Source of the DNA: Streptomyces mobaraensis
GTDB taxonomy: Bacteria > Actinomycetota > Actinomycetes > Streptomycetales > Streptomycetaceae
Direction of reading: 5' to 3'
Length of the DNA: 64,000 bases
Assembly (NCBI RefSeq): GCF_020099395.1
Contig: NZ_CP083590.1
Location: forward strand, 5,022,001 to 5,086,000
Shown here piece after piece: positions 35,101 to 43,035 of this stretch. A program made the translations under genes and the position numbers. The notes below the pieces were generated by a model. That model saw nothing but the letters and a program-made list of their open reading frames with translations, did not search any database and was not told the DNA's origin. Within the stretch, counting starts at the first letter, position 1, and every line of letters starts with the position of its first letter.

Positions 35101-36270
35101 GTGCGGGCAGGGACGGCGGAGGAAACGGCGACCGGAGCGGACGGAGGGATCCGGCCGGAGGTCACCGGCGCCCGCAGGATCGTGGTCAAGGTGGGCTCGT
35201 CCTCTCTCACCACCGCGGGCGGGGGACTGGACGCCGACCGGGTTGACGCCCTCGTCGACGTCCTGGCCCGGGTGCTCGGCGACACGGCGGGCAAGGAGAT
35301 CGTCCTCGTCTCGTCCGGCGCCATCGCCGCCGGCCTCGCGCCGCTGGGCCTCGACCGGCGGCCGAAGGACCTGGCCCGCCAGCAGGCCGCCGCCAGCGTC
35401 GGCCAGGGCCTGCTGGTCGCCCGCTACACCGCGTCCTTCGCCCGCTACGGCCGCCGCGTCGGGCAGGTGCTGCTGACCACCGACGACACCAGCCGCCGCG
35501 CGCACTACCGCAACGCCCGCCGGACCCTGGACCAGCTGCTGGCCATGGGCGCGGTCCCGGTCGTCAACGAGAACGACACGGTGGCCACGGACGAGATCCG
35601 GTTCGGCGACAACGACCGGCTCGCCGCCCTCGTCGCCCACCTCGTCCGCGCCGACCTGCTCGTCCTCCTCTCCGACGTGGACGGCCTCTACGACGGCGAC
35701 CCCAGCACCCCGGGCACCTCGCGGATCGCCGAGGTCAGCGGGCCGCAGGACCTGGAAGGCGTCTCCATCGGCAGCGCCGGCAAGGCGGGCGTCGGCACCG
35801 GCGGCATGGTGACCAAGGTCGAGGCCGCCCGGATCGCCGCCGCCGCGGGCATCCCGGTCGTCCTCACCTCCGCCAGCCGCGCCGCCGACGCCCTCCTCGG
35901 CCGGCCCACCGGCACCCTCTTCCACCGCACCGGCCGCCGCTCCGCCGACCGGCTGCTGTGGCTGGCGCACGCCTCCACCCCGCGCGGCGCCCTCACGCTG
36001 GACGACGGCGCGGTGCGCGCGGTGGTCCGGGGCACCGGCTCGCTGCTGCCGGCGGGCATCGCGGCCGTCGAGGGCGAGTTCAGCGCGGGCGACCCGGTCG
36101 AGCTGCGGGACGGCGCGGGCCGCGCGGTGGCCCGCGGGCTGGTGGCCTACGACGCGGGGGAGATCCCGCAGCTGCTCGGCCGCTCCACCCGGGACCTGGC
36201 CCGCGAGCTCGGGCCCGAGTACGAGCGCGAGGTCGTGCACCGGGACGATCTGGTCGTTCTCCACCCCTGA
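35101..36270 (+). CDS. proB: Glutamate 5-kinase
   Basis: ProB phosphorylates glutamate in the first step of proline synthesis. The ~389-residue protein has the amino-acid kinase domain (RIVVKVGSSSLTT, LVSSGAIAAGL, NENDTVATDEIRFGDND, LLSDVDGLYDGDP, GTGGMVTKVEAARIA) and a C-terminal PUA domain (GALTLDDGAVRAVVRG ... DAGEIPQLLGRST). The start is uncertain: GTG 35101 has GGAG 4 nt upstream; GTG 35089 is the alternative. proA lies downstream, separated by one small gene. Product: glutamyl-5-phosphate for ProA. Confidence 0.92.
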   Translation: MRAGTAEETATGADGGIRPEVTGARRIVVKVGSSSLTTAGGGLDADRVDALVDVLARVLGDTAGKEIVLVSSGAIAAGLAPLGLDRRPKDLARQQAAASVGQGLLVARYTASFARYGRRVGQVLLTTDDTSRRAHYRNARRTLDQLLAMGAVPVVNENDTVATDEIRFGDNDRLAALVAHLVRADLLVLLSDVDGLYDGDPSTPGTSRIAEVSGPQDLEGVSIGSAGKAGVGTGGMVTKVEAARIAAAAGIPVVLTSASRAADALLGRPTGTLFHRTGRRSADRLLWLAHASTPRGALTLDDGAVRAVVRGTGSLLPAGIAAVEGEFSAGDPVELRDGAGRAVARGLVAYDAGEIPQLLGRSTRDLARELGPEYEREVVHRDDLVVLHP

Positions 36271-36555
36271 CCAAGGGGGGCGGAGGCGGCGGGGACTCGG
36301 GGAGGGAAAAGGTACGGCATCCGGGCGTGCGCCGAGGCCCGTCCCGAGGTAAGTCCAGCCTTTCCTCCGGCCTTTCCGGAAAACCACCCCGCGGCCGTCC
36401 CCGGGCTGGTCAACTCTTAAGAGCCGGGTGCGTTCCGGCCGGGGCCGCCGCGGGCGGGCGGTGCCCCGGGCGGGAATCCGGGTACGCGGGAGAACCAGCA
36501 CGACACGGCTCCGCCGCAGACGCGCACGGGGCCGGCCAGAACAGGGAGGCCGCCG

Positions 36556-37056
36556 GTGAGACGAGGGCGCCCAGGGGCCCCGCCCCGAGGTGGGGGATCG
36601 GTCTCCCGCATTCCGCGCGCCGCGGGGGAGGAACAGCCCGTCCTGACCAGCGTCGGGACGTACGGCACGGGGGAGGACACCGGCACGGACCGCCCGGACG
36701 GGTCCGGCGCGGGCGGCTCCCGGCTGTGGCACGTCACCCTCAGTGTCTCCGGGGCGGAGGCGCCGCTCGGCGAGGTGCGGCGGGCGCTGGAGCAGCTCGC
36801 GCACGACCACCCCTTCCTGCTGACCAGCCGCTACGCCAACGACCACGCCGAGATCCGGTACTGGGAGGAGGCCCGCGACCTGCACGACGCGGCGGCCGTC
36901 GCCCTGCGGCTCTGGGGCGAGCACCGCTCGACGGCCCGGCTGCCGCCCTGGGAGATCGTGGGTCTGGAGGTCATCGACCGGGAGACGTACCACCAGCGGG
37001 TGGCGGAGGGCTGCGGTCCGCTGCCGGCCGCGCCGGTGGGGGTGCACCCGTTCTGA
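36556..37056 (+). CDS. Conserved small actinobacterial protein between proB and proA
   Basis: This 166-residue soluble protein starts at GTG 36556 with GGGAGG 6 nt upstream. The first ~55 residues are Gly/Arg-rich and variable. The core from WHVTLSVSGAEAPLGEVRRALEQLAHDHPFLLTSRYANDHAEIRYWEEA onward is compact and ends in PPWEIVGLEVIDRETYHQR and VGVHPF. I recognise the core as a conserved actinobacterial hypothetical but know no function. Its position inside the pro locus suggests co-expression, though 105 bp separates it from proA, which has its own promoter. The preceding 285 bp hold no gene, only a 10-bp palindrome CTCTTAAGAG at 36414-36423. Confidence 0.75.
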   Translation: MRRGRPGAPPRGGGSVSRIPRAAGEEQPVLTSVGTYGTGEDTGTDRPDGSGAGGSRLWHVTLSVSGAEAPLGEVRRALEQLAHDHPFLLTSRYANDHAEIRYWEEARDLHDAAAVALRLWGEHRSTARLPPWEIVGLEVIDRETYHQRVAEGCGPLPAAPVGVHPF

Positions 37057-37147
37057 CGGAGCCCGTTCCGACGGGCGGGCGACCCTGCCGCGTCCCGCCC
37101 GCCCGTCCGAGGTGTGAACGGCCGGCGCGCGCCGGCCGGGCCGCAAC

Positions 37148-37153
37148 TAAGCT
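37148..37153 (+). promoter_or_regulatory. -10 box of a leaderless proA promoter
   Basis: TAAGCT ends 8 nt before ATG 37162, with no Shine-Dalgarno in between. It supports this ATG over the upstream GTG at 37114. Confidence 0.5.
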
Positions 37154-37161
37154 GCGTCCCC

Positions 37162-38466
37162 ATGAGCAGCGACACCCTCCCGTCCAGTCCCTCCGGCACT
37201 CTCCCCGAGTCCCCCGTGCTCCGTGCCGCGGTCCGCGCCCGTACCGCCGCCGCCGAGCTCGCGCCGCTGCCACGCGCGGCCAAGGACGCGGCGCTGCTCG
37301 CCGTCGCGGACGCCCTGGAGGCCCGGACCGCCGACATCGTCGCCGCCAACGCCGAGGACGTCGCGCGGGCGCGCGCCGCCGGCACCGCCGAGGGCGTCGT
37401 CGACCGGCTGACGCTCACCCCCGAGCGGGTCCTGGCCATCGCGGCGGACGTGCGCAGCGTGGCCGGGCTGCCCGACCCGGTCGGCGAGGTGGTGCGTGGC
37501 TCCACCCTGCCCAACGGCATCGACCTGCGGCAGGTCCGGGTGCCGCTCGGCGTCGTCGGGATCGTCTACGAGGCCCGGCCGAACGTGACGGTGGACGCGG
37601 CCGCGCTCTGCCTGAAGTCCGGCAACGCGGTCCTGCTGCGCGGCTCCTCCTCGGCGTACGCGTCGAACACCGCGCTGGTGGCCGTCGTCCGCGACGCGGT
37701 GGCGGGCGCCGGGCTGCCCGCGGACGCCGTGCAGCTGGTGCCGGGGGAGAGCCGGGAGTCCGTGAAGGAGCTGATGCGCGCCCGCGGCCTGGTCGACGTG
37801 CTGATCCCGCGCGGCGGCGCCTCGCTGATCCGGACCGTCGTCGAGGAGTCCACGGTCCCGGTGATCGAGACGGGCACCGGCAACTGCCACGTGTACGTGG
37901 ACGCCGACGCCGATCTCGGCACGGCGGTCCGGGTGCTCGTCAACTCCAAGGCGCACCGCGTCAGCGTGTGCAACGCCGCCGAGACCCTCCTCGTCCACCG
38001 GGACATCGCCGAGCGCCTGCTCCCGGCCGCGCTGGACGCCCTGGCGGAGGCCGGGGTGACCGTGCACGCCGACGAGCGGGTGCGGGCGCTGGCCGGCGGG
38101 ACGAAGGCGACCGTGGTGCCCGCCACGGAGGAGGACTGGGCGACCGAGTACCTCTCCTACGACATCGCGGCCGCGGTGGTGGACTCGCTGGACGACGCCG
38201 TGCGGCACATCCGGCAGTGGTCCTCCGGACACACGGAGGCGATCGTCACCACCTCGCAGCAGGCGGCCCGCCGGTTCACCCAGCTGGTGGATTCCACGAC
38301 GGTCGCGGTGAACGCGTCGACGCGGTTCACCGACGGCGGGCAGTTCGGTTTCGGCGCCGAGATCGGGATCTCCACGCAGAAGCTGCACGCGCGGGGGCCG
38401 ATGGGGCTGCCGGAGCTCACCTCGACCAAGTACATCGTCACGGGCGACGGGCACATCCGGGGCTGA
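37162..38466 (+). CDS. proA: Gamma-glutamyl phosphate reductase
   Basis: ProA reduces glutamyl-5-phosphate to glutamate semialdehyde with NADPH in proline synthesis. The 434-residue protein has [51 protein letters not shown], the active-site Cys in [14 protein letters not shown], and the C-terminal [22 protein letters not shown]. Length is standard. ATG 37162 is supported by a leaderless -10 box. Confidence 0.96.
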   Translation: MSSDTLPSSPSGTLPESPVLRAAVRARTAAAELAPLPRAAKDAALLAVADALEARTADIVAANAEDVARARAAGTAEGVVDRLTLTPERVLAIAADVRSVAGLPDPVGEVVRGSTLPNGIDLRQVRVPLGVVGIVYEARPNVTVDAAALCLKSGNAVLLRGSSSAYASNTALVAVVRDAVAGAGLPADAVQLVPGESRESVKELMRARGLVDVLIPRGGASLIRTVVEESTVPVIETGTGNCHVYVDADADLGTAVRVLVNSKAHRVSVCNAAETLLVHRDIAERLLPAALDALAEAGVTVHADERVRALAGGTKATVVPATEEDWATEYLSYDIAAAVVDSLDDAVRHIRQWSSGHTEAIVTTSQQAARRFTQLVDSTTVAVNASTRFTDGGQFGFGAEIGISTQKLHARGPMGLPELTSTKYIVTGDGHIRG

Positions 38467-38640
38467 CCGGGCTGAGCTGCCGGGGGTGACCGGGCTGCCG
38501 GGGCTGACCTGCGGCGGGGCGGTACGAGGCGGTGGCCGCGCGGTCCGTGGCCGGCTCCGCGGCGGCTCCCCGGAGGTCCGGCGGCGGCTCCGTGGCGGCT
38601 CCGTGGCGGCCCTAATTCCCGTACCGCCCGCGCGGATTGA
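38467..38640 (+). repeat. Low-complexity direct repeats after proA
   Basis: The 198-bp gap holds imperfect tandem units of GGGCTGACC type and then GGCGGCTCCGT type. No gene or clear terminator is visible. Confidence 0.55.
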
Positions 38641-38652
38641 CCGTTCCGGGTC

Positions 38653-38658
38653 TACGCT
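38653..38658 (+). promoter_or_regulatory. -10 box, leaderless start of the 38665 gene
   Basis: TACGCT ends 6 nt before GTG 38665. A TTGACC at 38637 is only 10 bp upstream, too close for a standard -35. Confidence 0.5.
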
Positions 38659-38664
38659 GGGGGC

Positions 38665-39321
38665 GTGCCGGACGACGTGGGGGGCAAGCCGTTCCCGGAC
38701 GGCGAGGAGCCCGACAGCCACCGCCGCGGAGGCGAGGACGAGTTCGCCGCGGTGGTCTTCGACGAGGAGTTCGTGCGGGCCGCCGTGGTGCACGAGCCCA
38801 GCGCGGCCGAGCGCGTGCTCGCCGCCCGGGCCCGCTCGGGCGGCGGACCGGGCGAGGACGACGGGTACGAGGGCTACGACGCCTACGAGCGGCGTGCCGA
38901 CGGGCGGACCCGCCGCCGCACGGGCGGGCCGGGCGGCTGGCGGACGCTCACCCACGACCTGGATCCGGACGACGCCTACGGGCCCTACGGCCGCTACGGC
39001 GCCCGTCGGCGGCCCTACCGGGGGCGCCCGCGCTGGTACCGGCCGGTGGCCTGGCTGCTCTGTGTGCTGCTGGGCATCGGCGCGGTGGCCCTGGCGTTCG
39101 CGGCCGTCTACCGCGGGGCGTCCTCCGGCGACCGCCGCGATCCCGCGCCGCCGCCCGCCACCACCGGGGTGGACGCGCCTCCGCAGCGGCAGGAGGCCCT
39201 GCCGCACGCGGGCCGGCCGGACGCCGCGGCGGACCCCAGGGCTCCGGTCGCCTCGGCGGCGTCACCGGCGGCGGCTACGGCCCCGGCGGCGGCATCGGCC
39301 CCGGGGGTGCGGCACGGATGA
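38665..39321 (+). CDS. Single-pass membrane protein with VVFDExFVRAA motif (1 of 2)
   Basis: This 218-residue protein starts at GTG 38665. An acidic cytoplasmic head carries the motif EFAAVVFDEEFVRAAVVHEPSA at about 29-50, then a region rich in Gly, Arg and Tyr (DAYGPYGRYGARRRPYRGRP). One transmembrane helix (PVAWLLCVLLGIGAVALAFAAV, about 130-150) leads to an Ala/Pro-rich extracellular tail that ends without a folded domain. The next gene shares the head motif and the TM layout. No enzymatic motif is seen. By analogy with other Streptomyces membrane proteins near the mre locus it may belong to an envelope complex, but this is inference. Confidence 0.78.
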   Translation: MPDDVGGKPFPDGEEPDSHRRGGEDEFAAVVFDEEFVRAAVVHEPSAAERVLAARARSGGGPGEDDGYEGYDAYERRADGRTRRRTGGPGGWRTLTHDLDPDDAYGPYGRYGARRRPYRGRPRWYRPVAWLLCVLLGIGAVALAFAAVYRGASSGDRRDPAPPPATTGVDAPPQRQEALPHAGRPDAAADPRAPVASAASPAAATAPAAASAPGVRHG

Positions 39322-39477
39322 CCTCTCCCCGCGCCCGTTCGTCACCCTCCGTGATCATGGCGGGGGTGACCTGCGGTGACGGCACCCGCCCGGAAGCCGT
39401 GGCACCGGGCGGCGATTCCGCGGGCCCTCGCGGCAAGTTGTCGTGTACCAGCGCGTTTACGGACGGGCCCGGCGACC

Positions 39478-39483
39478 TACCCT
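39478..39483 (+). promoter_or_regulatory. -10 box, leaderless start of the 39490 gene
   Basis: TACCCT ends 6 nt before ATG 39490. The GAGG between them may still serve as a weak ribosome binding site for a slightly longer transcript. Confidence 0.5.
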
Positions 39484-39489
39484 TGAGGT

Positions 39490-40611
39490 ATGGAAGGGCC
39501 TGGAGACCCGCCTGAGGGGACGCCCGAGGGTGCCCCGGGAGGTGGTGACGAAGAGTACCGGTCGGTCGTCTTCGACGAATCGTTCGTCCGGGCTGCCCGC
39601 CTCCAGGAGTCCTCGGCCCGGGAGCGGCTCGGCGACCACGCCCCCGCCGTGCGCACCCGGCACGTCTGGGCCCGGCTCGGCGCCTCCCGCCAGCTGCTGC
39701 TCCTCGTCCTGCTGATCGCGCTGGCCTTCGGCACGGCCGTCTACATGGGGCTGCGCCACCCCTACAAGGAGCCCAGGCCGCCGTCCGCCGAGCCGCTGCA
39801 GACCACCGTGATACCGCTGGCCCCGCGCGGGACGGTGCCTGGCGGGCCCGCGGCGCGGCTCTTCGCCGGCAGCCCGGCCCAGCGGTTCGGGGAGGGCGCG
39901 GAGGGCGTGACGCTGCCGGACGTGCGGCGCACCCAGAACTTCTCCGAGGGGCTGGTGATGGCCGCCCTCGCCACCGCCAAGGAGTACACGGTCCGGTCCG
40001 CGCTGGACCGGGAGCTGCTCGGCGGCGGTGACGGCCGGGCCGTGCGCGTGCTGCTCGCCCCCTCGCAGGTGGAGCAGTACGACCGCAGCTTCGAGCGGCC
40101 CGCGGCCGACGGGCAGCACGCGATCACCGGCTGGGTGGTGCGCTTCGACCCCGCCCAGGTGGCCGTGGACGACGCCCCCGTCCGGGTCGAGGGCGCCTTC
40201 TCCCTCACCGAGGTCTCCCCGGCCGCGCTGGAGGTCTCCGCCGACCACACCTTCGTCTACGCCGTCCGTCCGGCGGGCACGGGACCGGCGAAGGCGGGGA
40301 CGGCGGAGGCGGCGGCCGCGGACACCTCGCTGTTCACCGTCCGCCGGATCGTCCGCTTCCGCTTCGATCGCGACGACCTCCAGGACCACCACGTGCAGGT
40401 GCTGCGGAGCACGGTCGAGGCGGGGCCGGAGTCCTGCGGCGCGGACGACGCGGCGTACCTGCGGCCCATCCTGGCCGGCCGCACCGCGGACAACAGCCGG
40501 CAGCCGCTCACCGACCCCTACGCGACGGGCCGGCCGTCCGTCGGGCTGTGCGGCGTGCTGGCGCCGGGACCCCTGGCCCCGGCGGGCGGGCCGGCCCCGC
40601 CGGGACGCTGA
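39490..40611 (+). CDS. Single-pass membrane protein with VVFDExFVRAA motif and large extracellular domain (2 of 2)
   Basis: This 373-residue protein has a cytoplasmic head with EYRSVVFDESFVRAARLQESSARER (about 22-46), one helix (LLLLVLLIALAFGTAVYMGL, about 71-90) and a ~280-residue extracellular domain. That domain is well conserved in appearance, with balanced composition and no low complexity (PDVRRTQNFSEGLVMAALATAKEYT, TGWVVRFDPAQVAVDDAPVRVEGAF, FTVRRIVRFRFDRDDLQDHHVQV). A single pair of Cys (ESCGADD, GLCGVL) near the C-terminus could form a disulfide. No known fold can be named. It is 168 bp downstream of its partner and convergent with the M48 protease gene 25 bp away. Confidence 0.82.
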   Translation: MEGPGDPPEGTPEGAPGGGDEEYRSVVFDESFVRAARLQESSARERLGDHAPAVRTRHVWARLGASRQLLLLVLLIALAFGTAVYMGLRHPYKEPRPPSAEPLQTTVIPLAPRGTVPGGPAARLFAGSPAQRFGEGAEGVTLPDVRRTQNFSEGLVMAALATAKEYTVRSALDRELLGGGDGRAVRVLLAPSQVEQYDRSFERPAADGQHAITGWVVRFDPAQVAVDDAPVRVEGAFSLTEVSPAALEVSADHTFVYAVRPAGTGPAKAGTAEAAAADTSLFTVRRIVRFRFDRDDLQDHHVQVLRSTVEAGPESCGADDAAYLRPILAGRTADNSRQPLTDPYATGRPSVGLCGVLAPGPLAPAGGPAPPGR

Positions 40612-40636
40612 CCGCGCCGTCTCCCTCCCGCTCCCG

Positions 40637-41788
40637 TCAGCCCTTGCCCCCGCCGTCGCGCGGCTCGTCCCGGGGCTCGTCGCGCGGAGCGTCCGCCGGG
40701 TCCCGCGGCGTGTCCTTCGGGCCGCCGCCGGAACGCCCGGTGAAGGTGTCCCGGAGCCGGCTGCCCAGGTCGTTGGCCCCGCCCGCGATGTCCCTGACCA
40801 GCCCCATCAGCGGGTCCTTGCTCGACCGCACGGACTCCGCGTAGTGGTTGGCCGACTCGCGGAAGGAGTCCGTTATGGAGGCGTCCTTGTCCTCCGCGCG
40901 CCGCGGGTAGTGGCCGTCCATCAGCCGCTGGAAGTCCCGGCTCTCCGCCCAGCGCTTGAGCTCGGCCGCCCGCACAGTGGCGAACGGGTGGCTGCGCGGC
41001 AGCACGTTCATGATCTTCAGAACGGAGTCCCGCAGATCGCCGCCCGCCTCGTACTCGGCGGCCTGGGCGAGGAAGGCGTCCACGTTCATCTCGTGCAGGT
41101 GGTTGCCGCCCGCCAGCTTCATCAGGCCCCGCAGCGACGCCCGGAGGTCCTGCCCCACCAGCAGCCCGGCCCGGTCCGCCGACAGCTCCGACTTGCGGAA
41201 CCACTCGCGCAGCGCCGTCACGATCGCCGTGATCGCTATGCCGCCCAGCGGGATCCAGGCCACCTTCAGCGCGAAGTTGGTCAGGAACAGCAGGATCGTG
41301 CGGTAGACCGAGTGGCCCGACAGGGCGTGGCCCACCTCGTGGCCCACGACCGCCCGCATCTCCTCCTCGTCCAGCAGCTCGACCAGGCCCGTCGTCACCA
41401 CGATGACCGGCTCGTCGAGGCCGACGCACATGGCGTTGGGCTGCGGGTCCTGGGTGACGTACATGGGCGGGACCTTGGGCAGGTCCAGGATGTAGCAGGC
41501 GTCCAGGAGCATCGTGTGCAGGTGCGGGAACTGCTGGTCGCTCACCCGCACCGAGTCGGACAGGAACAGCAGCCGCAGGCTGCGCTCCGGCAGCAGGCCG
41601 CTGAGGGCCTTGAACACGGTGTCGAAACCGCTGAGCTTGCGCAGGGCGACCAGGGCGGAGCGGTCCGCGGGGTGCTCGTACGCCCGGGACGAGATGTCCG
41701 GGAAGCGCCTCCGGTCGCGGCCCGGAACCCGTCCTTCCGTGTCCCCCTCCGCGCGGCCGGAGCCGTTCGCGGCGTTGCTGTCACTCAT
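40637..41788 (-). CDS. M48-family zinc metalloprotease
   Basis: This 383-residue protein starts at ATG 41788 with GAGGGGG upstream. The zinc motif H150-EVGH154 with downstream E in ELSADRAGLL is complete. A hydrophobic segment (TILLFLTNFALKVAWIPLGGIAITAIV) lies directly after the active site, as in HtpX-like proteases, so it is membrane-associated with a cytosolic active site. The C-terminus is a repetitive Asp/Arg/Glu/Pro-rich tail (PRDPADAPRDEPRDEPRD) unlike the rest of the protein. Role: probably quality control of membrane proteins (family knowledge). Convergent with the preceding gene. Confidence 0.9.
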   Translation of the reverse strand: MSDSNAANGSGRAEGDTEGRVPGRDRRRFPDISSRAYEHPADRSALVALRKLSGFDTVFKALSGLLPERSLRLLFLSDSVRVSDQQFPHLHTMLLDACYILDLPKVPPMYVTQDPQPNAMCVGLDEPVIVVTTGLVELLDEEEMRAVVGHEVGHALSGHSVYRTILLFLTNFALKVAWIPLGGIAITAIVTALREWFRKSELSADRAGLLVGQDLRASLRGLMKLAGGNHLHEMNVDAFLAQAAEYEAGGDLRDSVLKIMNVLPRSHPFATVRAAELKRWAESRDFQRLMDGHYPRRAEDKDASITDSFRESANHYAESVRSSKDPLMGLVRDIAGGANDLGSRLRDTFTGRSGGGPKDTPRDPADAPRDEPRDEPRDGGGKG

Positions 41789-41868
41789 GGCGACCCCCTC
41801 AACTGGGCTCGTTCGTGGCCCGTCCCCCGGCTGACGGACCCCACCCTAGGCGCTGCCACTGACAGGGC

Positions 41869-41874
41869 TACCGT
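41869..41874 (+). promoter_or_regulatory. -10 box before the 59-residue membrane protein
   Basis: TACCGT ends 6 nt before ATG 41881. GGAGG sits in the gap (41875-41879), too close for a normal ribosome binding site. Confidence 0.45.
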
Positions 41875-41880
41875 GGAGGC

Positions 41881-42060
41881 ATGTCCGCTCTCCAGGGTTT
41901 CACCCACCTCGCGGCGTCCCCGGCGTTCACCGGGACGCTGGCCGTCTCCGCCCACGACCAGGGGCCGGGGCCGGTGCTGCGCACGGTCGTCATCGTCGCC
42001 CTGATCGGCGTGCCGCTCACGGCCTGGCTGCTGCTCCGCGGGTACCGCAAGAAGGGCTGA
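41881..42060 (+). CDS. Small single-pass membrane protein (59 residues)
   Basis: This short frame (ATG 41881 to TGA 42060) encodes a protein with a polar N-terminus, one helix (VLRTVVIVALIGVPLTAWLLL, about 33-53) and a basic tail (RGYRKKG), so it should be Nin/Cin by the positive-inside rule at its C-terminus. A -10 box lies at leaderless distance. It is divergent from the M48 protease gene, whose start is 92 bp away. I do not recognise a family. Codon usage is typical of the chromosome, which supports its being a real gene. Confidence 0.65.
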   Translation: MSALQGFTHLAASPAFTGTLAVSAHDQGPGPVLRTVVIVALIGVPLTAWLLLRGYRKKG

Positions 42061-42159
42061 CGGCCCGGCGGGCGGAGTCGGCGTGAGCGTGGCGACCGCC
42101 TCCGCATACGATGTGGCGGAAGTCTCCAACCGATCGCCTCCGGAGAGGTCCTGCCGACG

Positions 42160-42321
42160 ATGTCCCTCACCTCAGCCCACTCGGCCCTGGTCACGCTCGC
42201 TTCCGAGAGCGAGCACGTCGACACCCACGAGAGCCTCAGCCCCTACGTCACCGGCGGCGCCGCGCTCTTCATCCTGCTGCTCCTGCTCTACGTGACCACC
42301 CGCTTCAACCGGGACCGCTGA
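42160..42321 (+). CDS. Small single-pass membrane protein (53 residues)
   Basis: ATG 42160 to TGA 42321 encodes a polar head rich in Ser, Glu and His ([16 protein letters not shown]), a helix ([18 protein letters not shown], about 32-49) and a basic tail (NRDR). GGAGAGG lies 11 nt upstream, and a TACGAT at 42106-42111 is a candidate -10 box. Architecture mirrors the preceding 59-residue protein. I recall such short proteins upstream of nadD in other Streptomyces, but no function. It is 62 bp before nadD. Confidence 0.65.
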   Translation: MSLTSAHSALVTLASESEHVDTHESLSPYVTGGAALFILLLLLYVTTRFNRDR

Positions 42322-42369
42322 CCGGCCGGGGCGCACCTCCCCGCAGGGCCGGTGTTCCGCCGTGCCCAG

Positions 42370-42375
42370 TAGGGT
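42370..42375 (+). promoter_or_regulatory. -10 box of a leaderless nadD promoter
   Basis: TAGGGT ends 8 nt before ATG 42384. It would start the nadD-LCP-rsfS-phosphatase transcript. Confidence 0.45.
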
Positions 42376-42383
42376 CTGCACGC

Positions 42384-42995
42384 ATGGAAGAGCAGACAGA
42401 GCCCGCGAAGCGGCGGCTCGGCGTCATGGGCGGGACGTTCGATCCGGTCCACCACGGCCATCTGGTCGCCGCGAGTGAGGTCGCCTCGCAGTTCCACCTG
42501 GACGAGGTGGTGTTCGTCCCGACCGGCCACCCCTGGCAGAAGAGCCACAAGGCGGTGTCCCCGGCCGAGGACCGCTACCTGATGACGGTCATCGCCACGG
42601 CGTCCAACCCGCAGTTCTCGGTCAGCAGGATCGACATCGACCGCGGGGGACCGACGTACACCGTCGACACGCTCCGGGACCTGCGCGCCCTCAACGACGA
42701 CGCGGACCTGTTCTTCATCACCGGCGCGGACGCGCTCGCGCAGATCCTCACCTGGCACAACACGGACGAGCTGTTCTCCCTCGCCCACTTCATCGGCGTC
42801 ACCCGCCCCGGGCACATACTGGCCAACCCGGGGCTGCCGGACGACCGGGTCTCGTTCGTCGAGGTCCCGGCCCTCGCGATCTCCTCGTCCGACTGCCGCG
42901 CGCGCGTGGCCGAGGGCGAGCCCGTCTGGTACCTGGTGCCGGACGGTGTCGTGCGCTACATCGCCAAGCGCAAGCTGTACCGTCACGACGGCTGA
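42384..42995 (+). CDS. nadD: Nicotinate-nucleotide adenylyltransferase
   Basis: NadD makes deamido-NAD from NaMN and ATP. The 203-residue protein has the nucleotidyltransferase motif [15 protein letters not shown] at about 16-30, [24 protein letters not shown], and [10 protein letters not shown], the variant of the ISST(x)IR motif. ATG 42384 is supported by a -10 box; the frame is open upstream but overlaps the small membrane protein. It heads a four-gene set with spacing of 40, 105 and -4 nt. nadD followed by rsfS is a widely conserved pair. Confidence 0.94.
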   Translation: MEEQTEPAKRRLGVMGGTFDPVHHGHLVAASEVASQFHLDEVVFVPTGHPWQKSHKAVSPAEDRYLMTVIATASNPQFSVSRIDIDRGGPTYTVDTLRDLRALNDDADLFFITGADALAQILTWHNTDELFSLAHFIGVTRPGHILANPGLPDDRVSFVEVPALAISSSDCRARVAEGEPVWYLVPDGVVRYIAKRKLYRHDG

Positions 42996-43035
42996 CATCC
43001 GGCCGAACCGGCTCCAGCGCCACCGAGGGGCACCG

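Noticed and set aside
34914..35324. Upstream extension of the TagF-like frame
   Set aside because: Overlaps the proB start on the other strand and has no coding character; GTG 34913 fits better.
38637..38642. TTGACC as -35 for the 38665 gene
   Set aside because: Only 10 bp separates it from the -10 box, too short for the main sigma factor.
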